A program made the translations under genes and the position numbers. DNA of 64,000 nucleotides. Source: Ignavibacteriota bacterium. Its GTDB lineage: Bacteria; Bacteroidota; Ignavibacteria; Ignavibacteriales; Melioribacteraceae. The notes below the pieces were generated by a model. The model did not search any database, was not told the DNA's origin, and saw only the letters and a program-made list of their open reading frames with translations. Of the stretch, positions 16,803-25,165 are shown in pieces; within the stretch, counting starts at the first letter, position 1, and the number at the start of each line of letters is the position of its first letter. Location: contig PDPT01000036.1 in the NCBI GenBank assembly GCA_002746605.1, positions 1 through 64,000 on the forward strand, read 5' to 3'.

Positions 16803-17903
16803 TTAACTTGCAATCAAAGAATAACTATCATCGTGAATCATAACACCTTCGTCGGGTTTAACAATAAATGCCTTACAACCCATTTTTCTTAGGCTTTCTG
16901 CCACTTCTTCGGGATTTTCCGGGGCATATGCAAACATACATCCGCTACTGGAATCGTTTATTTTTGCTCCGTAAGCACCTGCATTTAACGAAGCGTCAAT
17001 CATTCTATTTATTTTATTTGTTGAAACATTTAATTCTTCACGTAAAATTTGTTGTTCTTTATTCAATAATTTTCCAATCTCCTTTTGGGAATAAAATTTT
17101 TCATCAGTAAATAGTTCTTTTGCCTGCATAGTAATATTGTAATTTCTTTTTGCAGCTAAAAGTAAGTTAAAGTCATTTCTTGGAAAATATTTTCGATATT
17201 TATTGAATTCTTCTAAGGCAGTATTTCTGAAAGAAAAATTACTATCTATAAATTTAATTTTGTTAGCAATATATTCTGCGTGTATTTTTACATTGGCTAA
17301 AATAGCTTTGGTATCTTTTGGTTGCCCTGAATTACCAATAACAAATGTACCTAAATTTGTCGACAATCTTTCAATCTTAACTTGAGGCTCAAAATCTAAA
17401 AACATAACTCCACCTAAAGCAGTTGTATAATGAGCCATTTTACCACCTGGTTCATTAAACTCTAACATTTCTGCTCTATATGCTAGTTTTGCTATTTCGT
17501 TAGGAGATAAATCTATTCCATTTAGTTTTGTTAATAATTTAATCCAAGCTACAACTAATGATGCAGAACTTGAGAGCTTAGAATGTATCGGAATATATCC
17601 CGATACATTCACGTCAAGACCTTTCGTAAATTCATAATTTAATCTTTTAAGTACATTTATTGAACTCTTGAAATAATCCTTATCTTTATCGTAAGTAATA
17701 TTATCGGTTATGTTAAATTCTTCGGAAGAATTAGTATTTTGTAAATGAATTTTTATGTTTGAATTATTTATGATTTCGGCTTGAATGTTAACCCTTTTGG
17801 AGATTGCAACAGGAATAACAGGAAGTTTTAAATTATCTTGATGTTCCCCGAACAAGCAAATTCTGCCCGGGGCAGAAGTGGAGATTTTATTTTTCATTCC
17901 CAT
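16803..17903 (-). CDS. GHMP-family sugar kinase
   Basis: GHMP kinases phosphorylate sugars or isoprenoid alcohols with ATP. The 366-residue product has the three family motifs: APGRICLFGEHQD (residues 11-23, galactokinase-like), the ATP loop SKLSSSASLVVAW, and the C-terminal GAYGAKINDSSSGCMFAY. The GEHQD start resembles galactokinase (GEHTD). With a nucleotidyltransferase gene close by, an anomeric (C1) kinase that makes a sugar-1-phosphate is likeliest. The ATG at 17903 has a gggag ribosome-binding site 10 bases before it; the in-frame ATG two codons on is less well placed. It is transcribed divergently from the symporter across 230 bases. The substrate is not identifiable. Confidence 0.85.
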   Translation of the reverse strand: MGMKNKISTSAPGRICLFGEHQDNLKLPVIPVAISKRVNIQAEIINNSNIKIHLQNTNSSEEFNITDNITYDKDKDYFKSSINVLKRLNYEFTKGLDVNVSGYIPIHSKLSSSASLVVAWIKLLTKLNGIDLSPNEIAKLAYRAEMLEFNEPGGKMAHYTTALGGVMFLDFEPQVKIERLSTNLGTFVIGNSGQPKDTKAILANVKIHAEYIANKIKFIDSNFSFRNTALEEFNKYRKYFPRNDFNLLLAAKRNYNITMQAKELFTDEKFYSQKEIGKLLNKEQQILREELNVSTNKINRMIDASLNAGAYGAKINDSSSGCMFAYAPENPEEVAESLRKMGCKAFIVKPDEGVMIHDDSYSLIAS

Positions 17904-18133
17904 TTTTACTATACTCCCTTTCTTTAGTTTTTCTTTTTATTTATTGATTATTTTTTTAATTTATAATAATATCAATCCAAAGACTCAATTTTATAAATTT
18001 TTTATGATTTTATCAAGTTTCACTTTATTTTTTTATTTATTAACTATATTTTTAAAATCATTTTTATAGTAATCCTAATAAATTTATTTTTTTATTAAAA
18101 TTTATTTTCAGTCATAACTTTTTAAGGAGACTT

Positions 18134-19924
18134 ATGTTTGCTACAATCGATTTAATAATTATTGCAATCTTTTTTGTTATAGTAATAGGCATTGGCTTTG
18201 TTGCTTCAAAAACTGCGGGGGAAAATTCGGCAGAATTTTTTCTCTCAGGTAGAAATATGCCATGGTGGCTACTTGGTGTTTCTATGGTTGCCTGTACTTT
18301 TTCTGCCGATACACCAAATTTGGTTACAGATATTGTAAGAAATAATGGCGTTGCCGGAAATTGGGTTTGGTGGGCTTTTCTTTTTACTGGAATGTTAACG
18401 GTTTTTGTTTATGCAAAACTTTGGCGTAGATCTGAGATTATGACTGACTTAGAAATTTACGAATTAAGATATAGTGGAAAGATGGCTTCTTTTCTAAGAG
18501 GTTTTCGCTCAATTTATCTCGGTCTCTTTTTTAATGTAATGATTATGGGAACTGTTTCTCTGGCAGCGATTAAAATTGGCGGCGTTATGTTTGGCCTCGA
18601 TAAATATACAACTATTATTATTGCTTCCTTTGGTGTTGTTATTTACGCAACTCTTGGCGGACTTAAAGGTGTAATTTGGGCAGACTTTTTCCAATTTGGA
18701 ATAGCAATGCTTGGTTCACTAATTGCAGCTTTTGTTGCATTAGATCAACCAGCCGTAAATGGATTAAGCGGATTATTAAGTAATCCTGCTATAGCTGATA
18801 AACTTTCTATTTTTCCTGATTTTAATAACCCCGAACTTTTAATTCCTCTTTTTGTAATTCCAATTGCGGTTCAATGGTGGAATGTTTGGTATCCGGGAGC
18901 TGAACCGGGAGGCGGCGGTTACATTGCTCAGCGTATGCTTTCAGCAAAGGATGAAAAAAATGCTGTAGGAGCAACATTACTATTTAATATTGCACATTAT
19001 GCTCTTCGTCCCTGGCCTTGGATAATTGTTGCTTTGGCTTCATTAATAGTTTTTCCGAGTCTTACTGATATACATCAACAATTTCCTCACATTAGTGATC
19101 AATACTTAAAAGATGATATTGCTTATCCTGTGATGATGACATTACTTCCTAAAGGATTATTCGGATTGGTTGTTGCATCGTTGATAGCAGCTTATATGTC
19201 AACAATCGGAACACACTTAAATTGGGGTTCATCGTATCTTGTAAATGATTTTTACAAAAGATTTGTAAACCCAAAAGCATCGGAAAAAGAGCTTGTAAAA
19301 ATGGGAAGATTATCAACAGTTATTTTAATGATACTTACTGCGGTTGTTGCTTTATGGCTTCAAAATGCAAAACAAGCATTTGATATTTTATTACAAATTG
19401 GTGCAGGTACCGGATTGATTTTTATTTTAAGATGGTTTTGGTGGAGAATTAACGCCTTTACTGAAATATCCGCGATGATAGTTTCTTTCCTTGTAGCACT
19501 TGCTTTTCAGTTTTTAGTACCTGAAGTTAAAGAAGGAGCTTCACCGGAATGGTGGCAAGCATCTCATTGGCAGCTTGTTCTCGGAATAATTGTTACAACA
19601 ATTTCTTGGCTAATTGTAACTCTTATAACAAAACCAACTGATAAGAATGTTCTCAAAAATTTTGTGAAATTAACAAAACCAGGCGGACCCGGTTGGAAAG
19701 ACATAAATAAAGAATTAGAAAGCGAAGGGCATAAACCCATTGAAAATAATCTCCCAACTGAAATATTAATGATGTTCCTAGCAGTATTTACCGTTTATGC
19801 AATTTTATTTACCGTAGGTTTTTGGCTCTATGCTAATACTGTATCTGCAATTATTTCATCTGTTATTGCCGTAGCAGGAACATTTATATTATTAAAGTTA
19901 GTTGAAAAATTAAAGTTTAGTTAA
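18134..19924 (+). CDS. Sodium:solute symporter (SSS family)
   Basis: This 596-residue inner-membrane transporter has about 13-14 hydrophobic segments. It starts FATIDLIIIAIFFVIVIGIG and continues with the SSS hallmark AEFFLSGRNMPWWLLG and ATLGGLKGVIWADFFQFG. SSS proteins carry sugars, amino acids, sialic acid or other small solutes into the cell with sodium. The Trp-rich stretch NVWYPGAEPGGGGYIAQRML is typical of SGLT-like subfamilies found beside sugar-degrading genes. The gene for a sugar nucleotidyltransferase follows 19 bases later and that for the GHMP kinase is divergent, which argues for a sugar or sugar derivative as cargo. A standard aaggag ribosome-binding site precedes the ATG. Confidence 0.9.
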   Translation: MFATIDLIIIAIFFVIVIGIGFVASKTAGENSAEFFLSGRNMPWWLLGVSMVACTFSADTPNLVTDIVRNNGVAGNWVWWAFLFTGMLTVFVYAKLWRRSEIMTDLEIYELRYSGKMASFLRGFRSIYLGLFFNVMIMGTVSLAAIKIGGVMFGLDKYTTIIIASFGVVIYATLGGLKGVIWADFFQFGIAMLGSLIAAFVALDQPAVNGLSGLLSNPAIADKLSIFPDFNNPELLIPLFVIPIAVQWWNVWYPGAEPGGGGYIAQRMLSAKDEKNAVGATLLFNIAHYALRPWPWIIVALASLIVFPSLTDIHQQFPHISDQYLKDDIAYPVMMTLLPKGLFGLVVASLIAAYMSTIGTHLNWGSSYLVNDFYKRFVNPKASEKELVKMGRLSTVILMILTAVVALWLQNAKQAFDILLQIGAGTGLIFILRWFWWRINAFTEISAMIVSFLVALAFQFLVPEVKEGASPEWWQASHWQLVLGIIVTTISWLIVTLITKPTDKNVLKNFVKLTKPGGPGWKDINKELESEGHKPIENNLPTEILMMFLAVFTVYAILFTVGFWLYANTVSAIISSVIAVAGTFILLKLVEKLKFS

Positions 19925-19943
19925 AAAAACAAATAGGATAATA

Positions 19944-20810
19944 ATGCAAAACAGAAATATAGTAATTCTTGCAGGTGGAATTTCTTCAAGAATGAAGAAA
20001 CCACCGACTGATACTTCAAATTTAAAGGAAGAAATGATTACGGAAGCAAATCAAAAGTCTAAATCTATGATAAGTATGAGCAACAAAAGACCTTTTTTGG
20101 ATTATCTGCTTTACAATATTAAAGAAGCAGGCTACAAAAATGTTCTTATAGTTATTGGAGAAAATGATAATTCAATAAAAGATTATTACAAAAGAAATGT
20201 AAATCTTTTTGAGGGACTTACAATAAAATTTGCAACTCAATACATTCCTAAAGATAGAGAAAAACCTTTTGGAACTGCCGATGCTCTTTGGCAAGGATTA
20301 AAGACTGTTCCCGAATGGAAGGATGAATGTTTTACAGTTGTGAATAGTGATAATTTGTATTCTATAAAAGCATTAAAATTACTTCTTGAATCGGAATATG
20401 ATAACGCACTTATAGATTATGATTCAAGTGGTTTTGAATTCCCTGAAGATAGAGTTAAAGCTTTTGCGATAACAATTAAAAACGAAAAAGGATTTTTAAA
20501 GGACATTGTAGAAAAACCTGAACCTGAAATTATTGAAAAAGCAAAAGATGAAAACGGTAAAGTATTTGCAAGCATGAATATTTTTAAATTAAAATATAAT
20601 ATGATTTTTACATACTTGGAAAATTGTCCGGTTCATCCTAAGAGAAATGAAAAAGAATTACCAACTGCAGTTAAGCTAATGATTGCTGATAATGAAAATG
20701 CTCTATATTGCTATCAGTTTTGTGAGCACGTACCTGACTTAACAAATAAAGATGATATAATTCCCGTTCAAGAATATTTAGAAAAATATTTTGCTGGAAA
20801 GTTAAGTTGA
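19944..20810 (+). CDS. Sugar-phosphate nucleotidyltransferase
   Basis: The 288-residue protein has the nucleotidyltransferase fold that joins a sugar-1-phosphate to an NTP. The N-terminal ILAGGISSRMKK is the glycine-rich triphosphate-binding loop. A 27-residue insert, longer than in GlmU or MobA, comes before the next block KRPFLDYLLYNI. The metal-binding Asp is in VVNSDNLYS, followed by the DIVEKPEPE block. No left-handed helix or acetyltransferase domain is attached. It lies 19 bases after the symporter gene and just before a strong terminator, so the two form a unit. NTP and sugar specificity are unknown; partnership with the GHMP kinase is inferred from position. Confidence 0.85.
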   Translation: MQNRNIVILAGGISSRMKKPPTDTSNLKEEMITEANQKSKSMISMSNKRPFLDYLLYNIKEAGYKNVLIVIGENDNSIKDYYKRNVNLFEGLTIKFATQYIPKDREKPFGTADALWQGLKTVPEWKDECFTVVNSDNLYSIKALKLLLESEYDNALIDYDSSGFEFPEDRVKAFAITIKNEKGFLKDIVEKPEPEIIEKAKDENGKVFASMNIFKLKYNMIFTYLENCPVHPKRNEKELPTAVKLMIADNENALYCYQFCEHVPDLTNKDDIIPVQEYLEKYFAGKLS

Positions 20811-20842
20811 GATAATAGTTAAGTGTTAAAATTCTTAGTAGG

Positions 20843-20870
20843 GGGACGGTTTTAAACCGTCCCTTTTTTT
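20843..20870 (+). terminator. Rho-independent terminator
   Basis: The sequence gggacggttt (20843-20852) pairs with 20854-20863 and is followed at once by seven T. It lies 33 bases after the nucleotidyltransferase stop and closes the symporter/nucleotidyltransferase unit. Confidence 0.85.
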
Positions 20871-21036
20871 GTGATTATTATAAAAATTATTTTTTAATAT
20901 TAAATAAATCAGCTAAAATTACTGCAACGGAGATATTTTGATAAAACATATTTGGAAGTCCAAAATGCTCTCTGTTCTGATATGTTTAACTTAAACCTTA
21001 TGTAACATTATAATTTATTTAGGAGGTATTATTACT

Positions 21037-21390
21037 TTATATTTTTTTATCTGCTAGTTTCCTTTTAAGTTTTACAATATTCTCTATTTCATCAAACTTT
21101 ATCGATTCTCCTAATTCCTTGATTTTTTGATTTTCTATTTGTTTTCCATCTACAAAATATATTGGGATTTGAGTAGTTTTTTTTCGTTGTTTAACTGAAA
21201 TTGCGGTTTGTCTTCCGTGGCTTGGTTTGTTCTTGTAGTTCACAAATATTAAATCAGGCATTAACTCTACGATTAATTTGTATGCTCTTGCTCCGTCTGT
21301 TTTTTCAGATTCAACTGAGCAACCACTCTTTGTCAATATATTAGTAATTCGTTTGGATTCTGAAAAGTCGATTACGAATGTTTTTATCAT
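21037..21390 (-). CDS. Degenerate response-regulator receiver-like protein
   Basis: The 117-residue, single-domain protein is laid out like a CheY receiver: beta-1 TFVIDF with Asp8, a helix, then beta-3 PDLIFVNY, then IPIYFVDG as beta-4. The phospho-acceptor Asp is replaced by Asn51, and only one of the paired acidic residues of beta-1 remains. The stretch NYKNKPSHGRQTA replaces the usual loop after the acceptor. It is therefore probably not phosphorylated and may act as a binding module. Its start overlaps the stop of the upstream membrane-protein gene by 4 bases (ATGA), which argues for a joint function. No output domain or histidine kinase is nearby. Confidence 0.65.
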   Translation of the reverse strand: MIKTFVIDFSESKRITNILTKSGCSVESEKTDGARAYKLIVELMPDLIFVNYKNKPSHGRQTAISVKQRKKTTQIPIYFVDGKQIENQKIKELGESIKFDEIENIVKLKRKLADKKI

Positions 21391-21734
21391 ATTCCCATAC
21401 TTTGTCTAGCAAATACTAATGTTCCCAATATTATTAGAGAAAACAATGTTCCAACCGGTAAATACCAAAGTGTTAATATACAAATGGCAATTCCAAAGGT
21501 AAATACCCATTGTAGATTAGTCCACAAAGCGTAAATCCAAATCAACCATAGAATTCCAAATACTATAAAAAGTGGACCAAGTTTGAAAACGTTAACGCCT
21601 GCCTTTTTAAAAAGCAATGACCAAGGTCCAGGTTGTTCAGTTCCGATGTATTGTCCCTTGAGTAAAACAAATATTCCGTCAAGCAGCATATAGCCACCAT
21701 TTAACAATCCAAGCATTGTAATTATTATTTTCAT
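21387..21734 (-). CDS. Small integral membrane protein of unknown function
   Basis: The 115-residue protein has three to four hydrophobic segments (about 1-25, 50-70, 75-90 and 92-110) separated by short loops, including GQYIGTEQPGPWSLLFKKAG. No catalytic or transport motif is recognised. It is translationally coupled to the receiver-like gene downstream. The clean ATG, sensible codon use and coupled arrangement support a real gene. Its role is unknown. Confidence 0.7.
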   Translation of the reverse strand: MKIIITMLGLLNGGYMLLDGIFVLLKGQYIGTEQPGPWSLLFKKAGVNVFKLGPLFIVFGILWLIWIYALWTNLQWVFTFGIAICILTLWYLPVGTLFSLIILGTLVFARQSMGI

Positions 21735-21846
21735 TTACTTTATTTGTTTTACTTACAACTAAACTATAATATAAAAACAACAAAAATTGATTCTCTTTTT
21801 TTAGTTAACTCTTTATAACTTTAAAGTTATAATATAAAAGTTTTAT

Positions 21847-23973
21847 TTATTTCTTAATTCCTACCAAATCAAATATAAAGGCATATTCCAAAGCTATTTC
21901 TTTGTATCTTCTAAATCTACCGGAAGCACCGCCGTGTCCTGCATCCATATTAATTTTGAAAAGTAATAAATTATTATCTTTCTTTAATGCTCTTAGTTTT
22001 GCAACCCATTTAGCCGGTTCAAAATATTGAACTTGTGAATCATGCAAACCGGTTGTTACAAGCATATTCGGATAATTTTGTTCTTTCACTTGATCATAAG
22101 GTGAATAAGAAAGTATGTAGTCATAATATTCTTTGTTATTTGGATTTCCCCATTCATCATATTCATTTGTTGTTAAGGGAAGTGAAGCATCGAGCATTGT
22201 TGTTACAACGTCAACAAATGGTACTTGAGCTATAATACCTTTATATAAATCGGGACGCATATTTGCAACAGCACCCATTAAAAGTCCGCCGGCACTTCCG
22301 CCCATTGCAAAAAGTTTTTCGGGAGTCGTATATTTTTGGTCAATTAAAAATTCTGAACAATCAATAAAATCAGTAAAAGTATTTTTCTTTTTCAACAATT
22401 TTCCATCTTCGTACCAATGGCGACCCATTTCTTGTCCGCCTCGTATATGTGCAAGAGCAAAAACAAATCCTCTATCTAATAATGTCAGTCTTGTCGAATT
22501 AAAATAAGGGTCTAAACTATATCCGTATGAACCGTAAGCGTATTGCAATAACGGATTGTTTCCGTCTAATTTAATACCTTTTTTATAAACAATAGAAATA
22601 GGAATTTTTGTCCCGTCTTTTGCAGTTGCATATAAACGTTTGGTTTCATAATTATCCTTATTAAAATTACCAAGTACTTCTTCTTGTTTTAAGAGAGTTC
22701 TTTCTTTGGTAGCCATATTAAAATCAAAAGTTGAAACCGGAGTTGTCATTGATGAGTACCCAAATCTTAATATGTCAGTGTTAAAGTCATAGTTACTTTT
22801 TAGCCAAGCCGTGTAAGTTTCTTCTTCAAAATCTAAGTAGTAGTCATTTTTATTTTTTTGATTAATAACTCTTAATTGATTTAAACCATTTTTTCGTTCT
22901 TCCAATACTAGATAATCTTTAAAAACTTCCATTCCTTCGAGTAAAACATCTTTTCTATTAGGAATTACAATTTCCCAATTTTCTTTAGATGTCTTATTTT
23001 CATTTGTTTCCATCAAACAAAAATTCTCTGCGTTGTTAATATTAGTAATTATGTAAAATTTATCTTTGAAGTTAGCAATACTATATTCCAAATTTCTTTC
23101 GCGGGTTTGAAATATTTTAAACTTAGGATTTGCTTTATCAGCCTTTGCAATTCGATATTCATTTGATAATGTGCTTGATGAACCAATTACCAAATATTTC
23201 TTAGATTTTGTTTTGTAAATGAATGTACGGAAAGTTTCATCTTTTTCGTTGTAAATTAATTTATCGTTTTCTTGTTTTGAACCAAGTTTGTGCTGATATA
23301 TTTTATCCGTTCTTAAAGTTTGTTCATCCTTGGTTGTGTAATAGAATGATTTTCCGTTATTAGCCCAAACCGTTCCACCATTTGTAACACTTATTACATC
23401 GGGCAAAAGTTTGCCGGTTCTCAAATCTTTGCAGTAAATAGTATATTTTCTGCGGCTGACCGTATCAACACCATAGGTTAAAAAGTTGTTATCTTCACTT
23501 ACACTTAAACCGACGACTTTAAAAAAATTATAGCCTTCTGCCAATTCGTTTACATTCAGCATAATTTCTTCTTTTGCACTTAAGTTGTCTTTCTTTCTGC
23601 AATAAAGTGGATATTCCATTTCTTTTTCGTATCGGGTGTAATAATAATATCCGTTACTTTTATAAGGCACCGAACTGTCATCTTTTTTTATTCTGCCTAT
23701 TATTTCTTCATAAATTTGTTCTTGGAATTTTTCCGTATGTTCCATTACGGAATTTAAGTAAGTGTTTTCAGCATTTAGATAATCAATAACTTCAGGATTT
23801 TTTCTTTCATTGAGCCAATAATAATTATCTATTCTTGTGTGATTGTGTTTTGTTAATTCTTTTTTGATTTTTTTTGCAACAGGAGGTTTTAGATCCTTAT
23901 TGCTATTGTTGTTTTTACAAGAGAGTAATGTAATCATGATTATTAAAGAAATTAGAGTTTTGAAAATTTTCAT
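21847..23973 (-). CDS. ptrB: Oligopeptidase B-like S9 peptidase (lipoprotein)
   Basis: The 708-residue protein is a prolyl-oligopeptidase-family serine peptidase. It has an N-terminal seven-bladed propeller (about 40-420), then an alpha/beta hydrolase domain with nucleophile Ser560 in GGSAGGLLMG, an acid in GLHDSQVQYFEPAKW, and His680 in DAGHGGASGR. The blocks YAYGSYG, ALAHIRGGQEMGRHWYEDGK and NEYDEWGNP are typical of oligopeptidase B, which cleaves short peptides after Arg or Lys. A lipobox (ITLLSC, Cys19) suggests it is anchored in the envelope rather than cytoplasmic as in E. coli. It appears monocistronic. Confidence 0.92.
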   Translation of the reverse strand: MKIFKTLISLIIMITLLSCKNNNSNKDLKPPVAKKIKKELTKHNHTRIDNYYWLNERKNPEVIDYLNAENTYLNSVMEHTEKFQEQIYEEIIGRIKKDDSSVPYKSNGYYYYTRYEKEMEYPLYCRKKDNLSAKEEIMLNVNELAEGYNFFKVVGLSVSEDNNFLTYGVDTVSRRKYTIYCKDLRTGKLLPDVISVTNGGTVWANNGKSFYYTTKDEQTLRTDKIYQHKLGSKQENDKLIYNEKDETFRTFIYKTKSKKYLVIGSSSTLSNEYRIAKADKANPKFKIFQTRERNLEYSIANFKDKFYIITNINNAENFCLMETNENKTSKENWEIVIPNRKDVLLEGMEVFKDYLVLEERKNGLNQLRVINQKNKNDYYLDFEEETYTAWLKSNYDFNTDILRFGYSSMTTPVSTFDFNMATKERTLLKQEEVLGNFNKDNYETKRLYATAKDGTKIPISIVYKKGIKLDGNNPLLQYAYGSYGYSLDPYFNSTRLTLLDRGFVFALAHIRGGQEMGRHWYEDGKLLKKKNTFTDFIDCSEFLIDQKYTTPEKLFAMGGSAGGLLMGAVANMRPDLYKGIIAQVPFVDVVTTMLDASLPLTTNEYDEWGNPNNKEYYDYILSYSPYDQVKEQNYPNMLVTTGLHDSQVQYFEPAKWVAKLRALKKDNNLLLFKINMDAGHGGASGRFRRYKEIALEYAFIFDLVGIKK

Positions 23974-24242
23974 ATTTACTTCCTATTTTAAATTTAATAT
24001 TAAAAATAATAATCTTTAAGTTAAAAAATACTATTAGTTTGGTAAACCCAGAAGAAATGATTTGCTGATAATGAGTAATACAAATTATTTATAGTCTAAG
24101 TTCTCAGTCGATCTTGTAAACAGAACAGAAACTAAATTTACAGTTTTTGTTAATTCTATTTAGGTTTTAGTTGTTGAAAAAAATATTAAGCTAAAAGAAA
24201 TATGAAGGGGAAAATGAAATATTCAAATCTTAAGAAATTTTG

Positions 24243-24932
24243 TTAAAAATTCATATCCCATTTTTTAGGAGCAATAATAACCACAAATTCTCCTTTAACA
24301 GATTTGTTGCTAAGAGTAACTAAAATTTTATTTGGATAACCTGACCAGCATTCTTCAAACTTTTTAGTAATTTCTCTCTGAATTACAACAAACCGACTTG
24401 GCATATATTCTTTTAATTCTTTGAGAAGCCTTTCAATTCTGTAAACCGATTCGTAAAGCACAATTGTTCTCTCTTCTTCGGCAAGTTCTTTTAATTTCTT
24501 TTGTCGTCCTTTTTTTTGTGGAAGAAAACCTTCAAATAAAAATGAATCAGTTGGTAAGCCCGAAATACTTAAAGCTGCAATTGCCGCATTTGCTCCGGGA
24601 ATAGCTGTAACCAAAATATCATTCTTAATTGCTTCATTTACTAATCGAACTCCCGGATCAGAAATTGTTGGTGTTCCCGCATCAGAAACAAGTGCACAGT
24701 TTGCACCTTTTAAGATTTTGTTAATTACCAAACTTAATTTATGCTTTTCGGATTGAGCATTAAATGAAATAAGATTGTTGGTTATTTTATATTTATTCAA
24801 TAGTATCTTAGTGGTGCGTGTATCTTCGCAGACTATAAAATCTACATCTTTCAAAGTTTGTACAGCTCTAAAAGTTATATCATCTAAGTTCCCGATTGGT
24901 GTTGCAACAATGTAAAGATTTCCTTTTGTCAT
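24243..24932 (-). CDS. rsmI: 16S rRNA (cytidine1402-2'-O)-methyltransferase
   Basis: RsmI methylates the ribose of C1402 in the 16S rRNA decoding centre using S-adenosylmethionine. The tetrapyrrole-methylase fold is evident: LYIVATPIGNLDDITFRA, then CEDTRTTKILLNKYKI, then VSDAGTPTISDPGVRLV, then PGANAAIAALSISGLP. At 229 residues it is shorter than E. coli RsmI (286). It ends just after the methyltransferase core and lacks the C-terminal extension; this seems natural rather than a truncation because the frame ends cleanly. It lies 233 bases downstream of recG on the same strand. Confidence 0.92.
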   Translation of the reverse strand: MTKGNLYIVATPIGNLDDITFRAVQTLKDVDFIVCEDTRTTKILLNKYKITNNLISFNAQSEKHKLSLVINKILKGANCALVSDAGTPTISDPGVRLVNEAIKNDILVTAIPGANAAIAALSISGLPTDSFLFEGFLPQKKGRQKKLKELAEEERTIVLYESVYRIERLLKELKEYMPSRFVVIQREITKKFEECWSGYPNKILVTLSNKSVKGEFVVIIAPKKWDMNF

Positions 24933-25165
24933 AGAGTTGTTTTCTGTTAAATTTTCTTCCGGTTAAGATAGTGAATTTGATTGAGAAAGGGAAAAGTGGA
25001 TGCGGGCACAGAGATGTGAGATAAAAGACGAAAAAACATATAAAAGTAGAAAATTTGAAAATATTCGTATTCTAAATTATAACTTTCAAAATATAGAAAA
25101 CTATTGCAACTTTTGAGCATTCTAATTCTTGCTGTTCTGTGTTTTATATTTTGCATATTCCGCAA

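Noticed and set aside
17878..18069. Plus-strand 63-residue frame between the GHMP kinase and the symporter
   Set aside because: It is almost all Phe/Leu/Ile from AT-rich promoter DNA and begins inside the divergent kinase gene.
24947..25165. Possible 72-residue minus-strand gene between rsmI and recG
   Set aside because: Composition is irregular, there is no ribosome-binding site or recognisable domain, and the stretch is more easily read as intergenic DNA.
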